The position numbers and the translations under genes are program-made. A stretch of 64,000 nucleotides of DNA from an uncultured Spirochaetaceae bacterium (GTDB taxonomy: Bacteria > Spirochaetota > Spirochaetia > Sphaerochaetales > Sphaerochaetaceae): positions 1 through 64,000 of the forward strand of contig CALXOL010000012.1 of assembly GCA_944390015.1 (NCBI GenBank), given 5' to 3'. The notes under the pieces are model-generated. The model was not told the DNA's origin. It saw only the letters and a list, made by a program, of their open reading frames with translations, and searched no databases. This document shows, one piece after another, positions 8,931-17,400 of this stretch. Position 1 is the first letter of the stretch. The number at the start of each line of letters is the position of its first letter.

Positions 8931-9013
8931 GTCTCAGGCACTGCTTGAAACGGTGGACGGCTGACATCGACCGACAACGTCTTGATACTTCGGACGGAAG
9001 GAGGTGATGTTCT

Positions 9014-9082
9014 ATGGACACGTATCAGACCCTGATGATTGTTCTCACAGTTATCGGTCTTCTGATAGCCGTGAGAAAATAG
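9014..9082 (+). CDS. 22-aa hydrophobic peptide, type I toxin / Hol_Tox-like
   Basis: ATG follows an excellent ribosome site (GGAGGTGATG). The peptide is MDTYQTLMIVLTVIGLLIA followed by VRK: a short N-terminal polar segment with Tyr, one membrane helix and a basic end. This matches the style of the 'putative holin-like toxin' (Hol_Tox) and TxpA-type toxins. It is the only gene on the plus strand in the late region and has its own promoter and terminator. A converging promoter (9179..9207) could supply an antisense RNA. Toxicity is inferred. Confidence 0.6.
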   Translation: MDTYQTLMIVLTVIGLLIAVRK

Positions 9083-9083
9083 A

Positions 9084-9172
9084 TAAGCCGCCCATTGATC
9101 TGACTCATCAAGGACGGCTCTATGCTATCTTTTTTGTTTAAGGTCAGCCGTTCATCGGCAGTGCCTCTTCTT
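9084..9172 (-). ncRNA. candidate antisense RNA to the toxin mRNA 3' end
   Basis: Inferred from the promoter at 9179..9207, with a start near 9172 running left across the 3' end of the toxin transcript to the shared hairpin. The arrangement resembles txpA/RatA, where antitoxin and toxin mRNAs overlap at their 3' ends. The RNA could instead be the leader of the lysis operon. Confidence 0.35.
9086..9136 (+). terminator. hairpin ending the toxin transcript
   Basis: AGCCGCCCATTGAT pairs imperfectly with ATCAAGGACGGCT (9086..9119) and is followed after ten bases by a run of T (9130..9135). On the minus strand the same hairpin is followed by TTATCTATTTT, so it could also stop the opposing transcript. 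Confidence 0.5.
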
Positions 9173-9178
9173 ATCTAA

Positions 9179-9207
9179 ATACTAATCCATTACCCCCAAT
9201 GCGTCAA
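9179..9207 (-). promoter_or_regulatory. leftward sigma-70 promoter in the lysis region
   Basis: TTGACG, a 17-bp spacer and TAGTAT on the minus strand; the -35 overlaps the stop codon of the gene at 9204. It could drive an antitoxin RNA, the lysis genes, or both. Confidence 0.55.
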
Positions 9208-9497
9208 GAAAACAGCTCGAACAGGATGGAGTTGTCGGCAATCATGGTCTCTCCAGTCTGAGGGTCATCATAAACAACATAGTTGCTCGATATGAATCTT
9301 CCTGAGAATGTCAGGTTTCCTGTAGCCTCATCCTCGATATCGATGGCCACCACATCATTGTACCTCATGTTGAGATTCGGATAAACACCCTTGAGTGATA
9401 CGTTGAGCCTTCCCTCGGAAAGTCCATATCTGCTTATCTCGTTCGAATAGATAGGTTCACTAGTACGGTTTGTTCCTGAATAACATTTTATCTTCAT
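9204..9497 (-). CDS. phage protein, tail-end region
   Basis: A 97-aa protein of unrecognised family, predicted mostly beta (KGVYPNLNMRYNDVVAIDIE, GNLTFSGRFISSNYVVYDD). Its start overlaps the stop of the preceding fibre-like gene. As the last gene of the tail-fibre block it may be a fibre assembly or tip protein; nothing in the sequence proves this. Confidence 0.6.
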   Translation of the reverse strand: MKIKCYSGTNRTSEPIYSNEISRYGLSEGRLNVSLKGVYPNLNMRYNDVVAIDIEDEATGNLTFSGRFISSNYVVYDDPQTGETMIADNSILFELFS

Positions 9498-9991
9498 CAG
9501 AATGCTCCTCCTCTTCCTGCATTCAGTATGTCTCTTGTCAGGTATGAGCCTGTAAGCCTGTTACCTGATGTCTTGAAATCTTCATACATCGTCAGCTTCA
9601 TTCCCTGAGTTATGTTTTTCTGTGCAGGGTAGTACGTTGCCCAGACCTGCGTTCCGGGGGAAGTGTGCCCCTGCACCCTGTATCTTCCTTCGCCAAGCGT
9701 TGCAGTATATGTTCCCTCCTTGGTCTCGCCGAAGAAAACAGCCGCATCGTACAGCGTCTTCTTATTCACCCATGTGCCGTTCTCATATTTGTATATGTAG
9801 ATCTCCGCACCTCCGAGCATCGCATAAGATGCTTTCCACCATATCTTCCAGCTGGTGCCGTGGAAGTACATCTCATCCCATGTGTAGTAGCCGTTTCCGC
9901 TTCCCTTGTAGTGATATGCGAAACTGGTTGCACCATTTATTTCATTCAGCTTGGTTGCCGTGATATGTTCTCCTGCCACAAATTCAGCCAT
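9497..9991 (-). CDS. probable tail fibre / receptor-binding protein
   Basis: A 164-aa protein. The N terminus FVAGEHITATKLNEINGAT is the short helical start common to phage fibre and appendage proteins ('...ltatkLN.in...'). The rest is aromatic-rich and beta (YYTWDEMYFHGTSWKIWWKA, IYIYKYENGTWVNKKTL). Similar W-rich strand patterns occur in the genes at 10447 and 11034. Ribosome site GGAGGTCGC precedes the ATG. Confidence 0.6.
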   Translation of the reverse strand: MAEFVAGEHITATKLNEINGATSFAYHYKGSGNGYYTWDEMYFHGTSWKIWWKASYAMLGGAEIYIYKYENGTWVNKKTLYDAAVFFGETKEGTYTATLGEGRYRVQGHTSPGTQVWATYYPAQKNITQGMKLTMYEDFKTSGNRLTGSYLTRDILNAGRGGAF

Positions 9992-10017
9992 GCGACCTCC
10001 TTATGCGGCAAGGAGTA

Positions 10018-10443
10018 TCAGCTTACTGTACCCCTCCCCCCCCCATAAGGAATTACGGACTGTCCGTCCTCAAGAACATCCGAGAACTGTACGTTCTTCA
10101 AATACTCCTTGATGAATCCATAGGCGATCGATTTCGCCTCATCTATGACCGAAGGTATGCCGTCAGGATACACAGCAGACACAGGGAACATCGCATTCCA
10201 TTCATAGAGCACCGCATCATACAGCGGTCTTGCACTTCCACCGAAATCTGCAATTGTTCCAACCTCGCTCTGGCTTTCCGTAAGAATGCTTGCCTCTCTG
10301 GATGGATATGCGGAAAGCTTTATCGAGACGACATAATCGCCGTTGTATTCACCGAAGCCGAAATTGGAAATCTTCCAATATGCCTCATCAAACCTGCATC
10401 CCATGAAGTTCTGGTCTGCCTCCAATGTCATCTTCAATCCCAT
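10018..10443 (-). CDS. phage tail-region protein with G-tract near its end
   Basis: A 141-aa protein of unrecognised family. The body (residues 1-130) is a mixed alpha/beta fold with SVIDEAKSIAYGFIKEYLK near the end. The gene ends through nine consecutive G bases: as read it stops at GGGRGTVS. One extra G would give the tail GGGEGYSKLILLAA and stop just before the ribosome site of the next gene, which looks like the natural end. The tract could make the C terminus phase-variable, or the sequence may have lost one base. Confidence 0.55.
   Translation of the reverse strand: MGLKMTLEADQNFMGCRFDEAYWKISNFGFGEYNGDYVVSIKLSAYPSREASILTESQSEVGTIADFGGSARPLYDAVLYEWNAMFPVSAVYPDGIPSVIDEAKSIAYGFIKEYLKNVQFSDVLEDGQSVIPYGGGRGTVS
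10036..10044. repeat. homopolymer C9/G9 tract
   Basis: Nine C on the plus strand, preceded by CCCCT, so the coding strand has G9 then AGGGG. It lies eight codons from the stop of the gene at 10018. Runs of this length slip readily during replication. Confidence 0.9.
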
Positions 10444-10446
10444 TTT

Positions 10447-11034
10447 TCAAATCTCCTTAAATGCTATCCTGTTGTCTCCGAGGCTCGCCAATATCGGGGA
10501 ACCCCTGTTCTGCTTAGTGTTGTAGAGCGAGTAGATGTTCGAATCGGTGGGCTTCCAATCCTTACCCTTGTAGGACTTGCCCCATTTCATCTGCCCTGAG
10601 CATATCCTTAGATACTGCCCTCTTATATTGTTGTTGTATGTGGATTCTTCGCCTCTTGCGTATCCTCTCACATATGCCGAACCGTAGAGGTATTCCAAGA
10701 ACTGCCCCGAATAGCTCCTGTAGCGTAAGCGCCAGATGTGGGTGTTTGTTCCATCATCGGTGAATGTGAATGTACCATTGTCCACACGCTTCTCACTTCC
10801 GACATTCACCCAAGAGCTTCCATCCCATTTCTGTGCGATTGCATAGAATACTGGAGTGCCGAAGAAGTTGTAGTCGGTCTTCAAATCTACCTGCCATCTT
10901 ACAGCCCCGATGTATGCGTAGTAGTACTTGTTCTTGCCTGACTCGGCCAGGGCCTTGTTGCCGGAGGAATAGCTCTGGGTCCAGAGGTTCCCCTGTGTTC
11001 CATTTGCAAAGTTTATAGGTTGTCCTTGTGTCAT
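10447..11034 (-). CDS. probable tail fibre / receptor-binding protein
   Basis: A 195-aa aromatic and Gly-rich protein beginning MTQGQPINFANGTQGNLWTQ. A beta region (RWQVDLKTDYNFFGTPVFY, AQKWDGSSWVNVGSEKRV) resembles the W-rich strands of the neighbour at 9497. The C terminus (LYNTKQNRGSPILASLGDNR) is of the kind seen at fibre tips. Its start overlaps the stop of the long collagen-like fibre gene by one base, so the two are co-translated. Confidence 0.6.
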   Translation of the reverse strand: MTQGQPINFANGTQGNLWTQSYSSGNKALAESGKNKYYYAYIGAVRWQVDLKTDYNFFGTPVFYAIAQKWDGSSWVNVGSEKRVDNGTFTFTDDGTNTHIWRLRYRSYSGQFLEYLYGSAYVRGYARGEESTYNNNIRGQYLRICSGQMKWGKSYKGKDWKPTDSNIYSLYNTKQNRGSPILASLGDNRIAFKEI

Positions 11035-14000
11035 CAGTTCGCCACGGCCCCCCAGACCACATCAAAGAAACCTTCCTTGCAGTACGTGTTTCTGATTTTC
11101 TTCTCTTCAGATCCAATATCATACGTCTCATTTTCCTGAGGTTCTATGTTTCTTGTAAGGATTTTGGATTCAGATGCAAGCGGATAGAAAAGTAAGGATA
11201 AGACATCATAGAATCCAAATGATGAGGAGACCGCACCATTCATCAGATAGATTATTACTGTCGTACCATCACATATCAATTGGTATCCGTTTGAAATCTT
11301 CTGAATGCTTATGAGCCTCGAATCATGCGATGTACCATACGAGACATCATCAATTGATAAGGATGATTCCTCGTTCATGGAGAACTGTGCGCCTTTAGTG
11401 AATCCTTGGGCATCAAGCCAAGAGCATACCGTGGTTCCTGATATCTTCTCAAGATAGCCTGAGGAATCATAAGAAGAGAATATAAGCCGATTTATATCCC
11501 AGTCCCTGTAATCCGATGTCTCATATGATGCGTCTATTTTCTCTGTCGTACCGTCGGCATATTCAAGAAGTATCGCATCACGCTTATCTGGTATATAGCT
11601 GAAAAGAGCATATCGAACCAATTTCATATAACACTTGTAGGAGCTGTACGAAGTGCCGTCTTCGTCACTGGTATGCACAATCCTGCTGGCTCCAGCCGCA
11701 ATGGTAATGGTCTTTCCTCTGAGAGACTCAGGAATCTCCATGTAGACAGGACCATTGGAATAAAGCTTAGAGGCTTTTGAAAGTGTCAGCACTGCGTTGT
11801 CACTTCCATTTGAAATCCTGAAGCAATCGCATGGTGCGCCGTTTTTATTGTAGAAGAATGCGATGTATCTGGCACATGATGGGACGGAAGCAGTGCCTAT
11901 GTTCCAGTACTGCATCCCCGCCACACTGCTGCTTGCCGTCTGTGTGACATCCGAAAGCGCACCTTCTGAAATATATGGAACCATCGGACAAGGGGCGACC
12001 TTAACCGTAAAAGATGCAGTTTTATTTCCAAACCAAGCTGTTGAACCTGCGGCAATCCTGATAGTATATCCAGGGGGAAGAATAAAACAATTATGATAGG
12101 AGCCATTATCCTCTGCATTATTACTATAAACCTCTTTTCCATCTGTACCATAAATGTACATCTCCTGCCAGTTCCAGTTACCGGTTAACGACCATGTTGC
12201 ATCTACATAGACGGGAAATCCGAAGTTGTTGGTCTTCATGGCAAGCTTCTCATGTCTGCTTCCGGCCGTAACGCTGTAGCTTCTTTTGTATATTCCGAAT
12301 TGAAGGCTTCCCACAGTCTCCGCCTCAGTATTCGATATGACGTTATCAGGAAGAAGGGAAGCACGTGCAATACCGATTTTCGCTAATGCCTTACCGCCGT
12401 AAGATGCACCGCTTACCGCTGTCATCGTACGCATGATCGAATCCGAATAAGTGCTTTCGGATACTATTTTCTGATGCATCTTCGACCTCGACCAAAGATC
12501 CTTTGGAAAAGTTTTCTGATAGGATGTCTGGCCGTTATCCCCAAAAGCCGTGGCCGACTGGGTGATAAGCGCCTCATGGTTGATTGCAGATGCGATGAGG
12601 TTTCCAAGGACATCAAGATTAAGTATCGAGCCGCTTCCATCGGATCGGAACTCCCACGATGATACGATCTTTCCGTTCTCATCTCTTCTCGTGGCTGAAA
12701 TTCCATCCTTGGTAAGTTCGAATCCAATACCGTTCTCATCCTTTCCTGATATATTGTCTACCGTCAACTTCTCCGCAATATTAGCGTTTCTTATGGAAAG
12801 TGAATCACCCACAATATTGGATGCTATGAGATTCTTAATGATCTGAAACGGCGTTGTTGAAGAATCTTTCGATGCTGCTTGAACCAGGTCTTCCAAGGCA
12901 CCGAAAGTATGTGATCCAGTATTGCTGATCGCCCAGGACTCTCCATCCCACTCATAGATGTTGCCATAGACATAATCATCATTACTGCTGCCGCTATAAA
13001 ACACATAGTCTCCTGGTGCATATATGCCTTCCTTTCGAGCAGGATTGGTTGTGGAATCAGAAGACAGGTCCACCATGCCGCAATATATCGGAACAGGATT
13101 TTCCGCCTTGATGATTGATATGAACAGGGTTGATAAAAGTGAAGTACCCTGCTCCGTGAGGCCTGATACCTGTATCTTTATTGATGTCCCGGAGGAAAGG
13201 GTTTCCTCGGATATGGACGATATGTCCAACTTTCTCCTGAACAGGTTTGAGGAAATCACGGAGAGTGTTCCATCCGAGCATGTCCAGGAAATGCTTTCTG
13301 CGGCCATGTGCTTTGAAAAGGCCTCGAGCTCTATAATCTGGCTTTCAGGGAAAGCGGTGCCCATCCATGTAAGAGTAAACCTGTCGGAAGCGGAGACTAC
13401 TGAAAGCGAAAGAGCATCACCATCAGTACCATCATCACCTTTGTCCCCCTTAGGACCAGTAGCCCCAGTCTCTCCTTTATCGCCTTTTGGTCCTTGAGGT
13501 CCGGTAGCTCCTGTATCGCCCTTATCACCCTTATTGCCCTGAGGTCCTTTTATCGAATACCTGTATTCAATCGGAACGGTGGAGGCTGAGGAGGATGTAG
13601 CGGCAGTAACGGCGAATACGAGTCCGTTGGTATCGACAATCGTATCACCATAGAGAAGCGCCTTGCTAGCAGGTGAGACCTTGTCCTTCGCAACGCTCTT
13701 GGAGGATGTGGTAAGAGCTATGAACGCCCTGTAATATCCATTTCCCTGAGCGCCCGTGTTTCCCTTGTCTCCCTGCGGACCTTTTTCTCCGGTCTCACCT
13801 TTGTCTCCTTTCTCACCCTGAGGACCCTGTGGGCCTTGGGAGCCAGTTTCACCCTTATCACCCTTGGGACCAGTTGCTCCGGTGTCTCCTTTATCTCCTG
13901 TGGCTGGATAAGGTGTCGAATAGACCACTTTCCCATCCGAATAAGTTGTCTTATCTCGCACCCATATGGTCTGTCCTGCGTTCCTGGACGGCCTCGTGGT

Positions 14001-14138
14001 GGACCAGCCCGATGAAGGTGCGGAAGTGGACGATGATGAGAGTGCGAACTCCCTCACTATAGAGGAGACTCCGACTCCCGGCTTTCCCTGGGCACCATCA
14101 CTTATGACCGTCAATGTATAACTTGCCGCACACTTCAT
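11034..14138 (-). CDS. long tail fibre with collagen-like repeats
   Basis: A 1034-aa structural protein. The N-terminal head (1-80) is followed by two collagen-like Gly-X-Y blocks (residues about 82-135 and 198-238) such as GDKGDTGATGPKGDKGETG, separated by a globular insert of about 60 residues. Then come a beta-rich shaft, a helical stretch near residue 420-450 (GALEDLVQAASKDSSTTPFQ), and W/Y-rich globular domains toward the C terminus. Collagen-like blocks trimerise phage fibres. This is the best candidate for the main host-binding fibre. It is followed directly by three small fibre-region genes. Confidence 0.8.
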   Translation of the reverse strand: MKCAASYTLTVISDGAQGKPGVGVSSIVREFALSSSSTSAPSSGWSTTRPSRNAGQTIWVRDKTTYSDGKVVYSTPYPATGDKGDTGATGPKGDKGETGSQGPQGPQGEKGDKGETGEKGPQGDKGNTGAQGNGYYRAFIALTTSSKSVAKDKVSPASKALLYGDTIVDTNGLVFAVTAATSSSASTVPIEYRYSIKGPQGNKGDKGDTGATGPQGPKGDKGETGATGPKGDKGDDGTDGDALSLSVVSASDRFTLTWMGTAFPESQIIELEAFSKHMAAESISWTCSDGTLSVISSNLFRRKLDISSISEETLSSGTSIKIQVSGLTEQGTSLLSTLFISIIKAENPVPIYCGMVDLSSDSTTNPARKEGIYAPGDYVFYSGSSNDDYVYGNIYEWDGESWAISNTGSHTFGALEDLVQAASKDSSTTPFQIIKNLIASNIVGDSLSIRNANIAEKLTVDNISGKDENGIGFELTKDGISATRRDENGKIVSSWEFRSDGSGSILNLDVLGNLIASAINHEALITQSATAFGDNGQTSYQKTFPKDLWSRSKMHQKIVSESTYSDSIMRTMTAVSGASYGGKALAKIGIARASLLPDNVISNTEAETVGSLQFGIYKRSYSVTAGSRHEKLAMKTNNFGFPVYVDATWSLTGNWNWQEMYIYGTDGKEVYSNNAEDNGSYHNCFILPPGYTIRIAAGSTAWFGNKTASFTVKVAPCPMVPYISEGALSDVTQTASSSVAGMQYWNIGTASVPSCARYIAFFYNKNGAPCDCFRISNGSDNAVLTLSKASKLYSNGPVYMEIPESLRGKTITIAAGASRIVHTSDEDGTSYSSYKCYMKLVRYALFSYIPDKRDAILLEYADGTTEKIDASYETSDYRDWDINRLIFSSYDSSGYLEKISGTTVCSWLDAQGFTKGAQFSMNEESSLSIDDVSYGTSHDSRLISIQKISNGYQLICDGTTVIIYLMNGAVSSSFGFYDVLSLLFYPLASESKILTRNIEPQENETYDIGSEEKKIRNTYCKEGFFDVVWGAVAN

Positions 14139-14149
14139 CTCCTCACCTC

Positions 14150-15202
14150 CTAGTTGACCTCGCAGAAGAACACGCCCTTGACGTTAACATCGTCATGGGA
14201 GACGGATATCGCCTTCTTCTTTATGGCGACTATGCTTCCATGTGCGACACCCGTAGCCGTGAAGTCCTCGTCAGGATTTCCGTCCTTGTCGTTCTTCGTC
14301 CAAGTGTACGTGAGGGAACTTCCGGTCGGATCTATCTCCTGTCCGTTCTGATAGACACGGCAGATAAGTATCGTGCTTCCGGTCTCGTTCTTGAAGTAGG
14401 CACCAGCCGTCGATTCGATTACAGCCTGGTATGGATCTGATACATCCAGGATGGAGACTCCCTCTGTGGTGAACGTCTGGTTGTAAGTGTCTGAGTTCGC
14501 ATCAGTATCCTTGATCTGACAGCGGAACATCGCAAAGGAATCAACAGAGGACGGAGATACCTCGTATGTGGATGCGTTCGCAGTCCCCGGAGCCGTTGAC
14601 CAGGCTGTGCCGTTAGTGCTCTTCTGCCATGTGTATGTGAGATTGGTCGTATCGGTAGTAGTTCCCCTGATAAGCTCCGCCTTGAGCGTGAGAGATGAGG
14701 GCTGATTGTTTTTGAACTGTGAGCCGTCAACCGCATATGCTCTTGCCACAACGAAGCTCGTACCGTTGGCCACCCTTGATAGCGTGATGGTGATTTCAAC
14801 CGGGAACGTAAGGTTGAGCACCGTGTCGAGATATGTCCCTGAGAACTTGTAATCTATCTGCCAGACATCACCTGTCAGCTTGTCCTGGGAGACGGTCAGG
14901 ACTCCTGTTGTCGAATTCATCGACTCCCCGTTGCTTCCAGAGACAACATCGGTCCAGCTTCCTCCGGCTATCCTCCTCTGCCACTTCTTAGCCGTCATGG
15001 TCTCTACGAGGCTAGTAGAAGATCCGGCCTTGATGACCTTCGGCGTGAGCTGTAGGCTGGTCTCCCCTGCCCAGCTCGGATTGAGCTTCTGGTTGGCCGT
15101 GTCGTAGAGCACTGTCAGCGGCAGGTTGCTGTCGATTCCCGTAATGAGCGATATACCGTCGGTATAATCCATGAGTGTGAAACTTGCACTTGTCTTTGCC
15201 AT
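14150..15202 (-). CDS. tail protein with Ig-like domains
   Basis: A 350-aa beta-rich protein. Three Ig/fibronectin-like units are suggested by repeated LTYTWQKSTNGTAWS, MFRCQIKDTDANSDTY and LTYTWTKNDKDGNPD patterns, with an earlier KKWQRRIAGGSWTDVVSG strand pair. Such domains decorate phage tails and bind carbohydrate weakly. The gene lies between the baseplate-type protein and the long fibre, so it is probably a fibre or connector part. Ribosome site GAAGGAGAGAAAAG precedes the ATG. Confidence 0.65.
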   Translation of the reverse strand: MAKTSASFTLMDYTDGISLITGIDSNLPLTVLYDTANQKLNPSWAGETSLQLTPKVIKAGSSTSLVETMTAKKWQRRIAGGSWTDVVSGSNGESMNSTTGVLTVSQDKLTGDVWQIDYKFSGTYLDTVLNLTFPVEITITLSRVANGTSFVVARAYAVDGSQFKNNQPSSLTLKAELIRGTTTDTTNLTYTWQKSTNGTAWSTAPGTANASTYEVSPSSVDSFAMFRCQIKDTDANSDTYNQTFTTEGVSILDVSDPYQAVIESTAGAYFKNETGSTILICRVYQNGQEIDPTGSSLTYTWTKNDKDGNPDEDFTATGVAHGSIVAIKKKAISVSHDDVNVKGVFFCEVN

Positions 15203-15216
15203 CTTTTCTCTCCTTC

Positions 15217-17400
15217 TTATATGCTTCTGAGCTTGGTTCCATCATCCAGCTCTACTTCAAGTGTGAAAACGGTGCGCCCTATGCAGTCCGCACCAGTTAT
15301 GTCTATTGTCTTATGTCCTATCGCCTTCGAGGACGTGTTCCACTGCTCATCGGCCGTGGAATCGGATGTGACACGTTTCCATGAGAAGCGCCAGTCATCT
15401 AGGGATGCGGTAATGTCCTCATTATTTCTTAAAACCTGAGCGCTCAGCGTCGTGCTGACCGCAGGGAGGCGGAATACGTTCCCGTTTGATGAATTGATGA
15501 AGAGTGAATAGGAATATCCCTGGGGGCCAGTCCACCTGATGATTGACCAGTCCTCATCATCAGAGGTTCTCACTCTCGCCCATATGCTCTCTCCCACCTC
15601 GGCCTCAGGAGGGGTATCATACCACTGGTTTGATGCAGAGGGCTCCTCATCACCGGAGCAGACCGTATACTGGATCTGGAATGAATCCAGGCTCATGCCG
15701 AATACGACCTGTTCCATCGAATACGTCTCACCCTCGTATTCCGCAGAAACCCTTACCACGTTCCTTCCTGGGGAGAAAACTGTTTTCTCGAAAGTCACAT
15801 TTACGTCAACAAGTTCATCTTGCAGTACGCCGTTCAGATACCATCTGGGTATGGCTCCGAACTTGTCGAAAATCATACCGGATGCCGTTGCCATGATCGG
15901 GATATCATCATCTTCTGAAATCATGTTCTCGGATATCTTCATCTGGAAGAATTCAACATTCTCCGTAATATCAGGAATCAGCTTCTCATGTTTCAATGCC
16001 GGCTCAGAGAGAGTGACCGCCCCATAACCCTCAGCCTCATATTCATAAACCCCTGTGTCATCACTGCGCTTTCTTGCAAGTATTCTGACTTTCACGTTCA
16101 ATCCCGACACCTTGGATTCATTCAAAGTGTATATGCAGCCAGGCTTATATGAATTCTTGGATTTGAAGCTATAGGTATGAAGGTTGAAATTGTTCCTAGC
16201 ATTGATTGCATAAGCGAGTTTCATGGCATCTTCGATGGTCTGGACATATGAGGCGCTGTAGTTCTCCGCATTATCCCCCGCATAACCGCATTTCCCCGTC
16301 TCATCCACCATGTAGGATACATCTGCGCGCACTTCCACCCTGAATCCCCAGTTGCAATATGCGACCCCGGATGCGGAACCTTTGATATGCCCTCCCTCAT
16401 TGTCGCAGTTCGAAAGAGAATATTTACCCTTCAGTGATGACGTGGCCTTGGTATCCGTACCCTTCACCCAGAAGTTTGAAAGAATCACATCCTTATACCC
16501 TTCCGGAAGCTGGGAAAAATCCCAGGCTACATCGTTATCCAGATTAAGGAAGCCACTCACCACCGTCGGAGCGAAGAACATCGTGTTCCATGCGCTTGCT
16601 TCCTTCGAATACAGGAGGATGTCCTCATGGGTTTTATACTTCGGAAATGACACCAGGGCACCCTTCCTCTTATCGTCAGCCCTGGAAATCTGCATCGACT
16701 GTATGAAGGAGGTTATGTCTCCTAATGACTCCATGTCGGAAACAATCTCATGCCCCTCATCATCCGTTCCTGTCACTATAGGCCCTGCCTGAAATATGAC
16801 CAGCTTTCCCGTATTGTCGAAATAATAGTCATGGACGAATTCATAAAGAAGTTTGGAAAGCTTATCATCCAGGTATTCACCTGAGCTGAGAGAGAACCTG
16901 AAAACGGTAGAAGAAATTGAAGGAGCTTCAATATCGGTCATACCACATAATTGCAATATCTTATGGACAAGAGAGTGTTCCCTGTCATCAGGATCCGACA
17001 CCTTGAATCCATCCCATGACTCGGAATAGACTATGCCCTCCTTACAATCAGAGGAATCTGTCGGAGCCTCGTAAACCTTGACATGCATCTTCTCCGTATA
17101 ATCGAGAACCTCAAGTGAAATGCTTCCAAGATATGTCTGATTCACAGTAACCGAGGCCTGTGGCCTGATTACACCGGAAAACAATATGTTGCCCTCATCA
17201 TCCTTGACAACCGCATCCAGCAGGCCTTCGGCAAACATGAGATCATCCAATATGTCTTCTCCCCTTACAGACACGCTGCATGAAGAGCTCCTATGCTTAC
17301 CTTCCGCACCAACGGCCTCCTTAAGGGAGAACCCATCCCGGAGGATGGGGTATGTTTTTGAACCGATATTCAACGTATATGAATAATCTAACACAGGCAT
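15217..17400 (-). CDS. baseplate/tail-tip protein
   Basis: A 727-aa protein. ATG 17400 overlaps the tape-measure stop as TGATG and is preferred over an in-frame ATG 18 bases earlier. The N-terminal half (SYTLNIGSKTYPILRDGFSL, EVLDYTEKMHVKVYEAPTD) has the look of a Dit/Tal-like hub. Residues 390-490 include a short-loop region common in tail hubs (KLAYAINARNNFNLHTYSF, ESKVSGLNVKVRILARKRS). The C-terminal 200 residues are Ig-like (QWYDTPPEAEVGESIWARVR). Its place directly after the tape measure supports a distal-tail role. Confidence 0.7.
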   Translation of the reverse strand: MPVLDYSYTLNIGSKTYPILRDGFSLKEAVGAEGKHRSSSCSVSVRGEDILDDLMFAEGLLDAVVKDDEGNILFSGVIRPQASVTVNQTYLGSISLEVLDYTEKMHVKVYEAPTDSSDCKEGIVYSESWDGFKVSDPDDREHSLVHKILQLCGMTDIEAPSISSTVFRFSLSSGEYLDDKLSKLLYEFVHDYYFDNTGKLVIFQAGPIVTGTDDEGHEIVSDMESLGDITSFIQSMQISRADDKRKGALVSFPKYKTHEDILLYSKEASAWNTMFFAPTVVSGFLNLDNDVAWDFSQLPEGYKDVILSNFWVKGTDTKATSSLKGKYSLSNCDNEGGHIKGSASGVAYCNWGFRVEVRADVSYMVDETGKCGYAGDNAENYSASYVQTIEDAMKLAYAINARNNFNLHTYSFKSKNSYKPGCIYTLNESKVSGLNVKVRILARKRSDDTGVYEYEAEGYGAVTLSEPALKHEKLIPDITENVEFFQMKISENMISEDDDIPIMATASGMIFDKFGAIPRWYLNGVLQDELVDVNVTFEKTVFSPGRNVVRVSAEYEGETYSMEQVVFGMSLDSFQIQYTVCSGDEEPSASNQWYDTPPEAEVGESIWARVRTSDDEDWSIIRWTGPQGYSYSLFINSSNGNVFRLPAVSTTLSAQVLRNNEDITASLDDWRFSWKRVTSDSTADEQWNTSSKAIGHKTIDITGADCIGRTVFTLEVELDDGTKLRSI

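Noticed and set aside
13400-13910. Regular short repeats that might suggest a CRISPR array
   Set aside because: They are in-frame collagen-like Gly-X-Y codons of the fibre gene without constant spacers; no cas gene is present.
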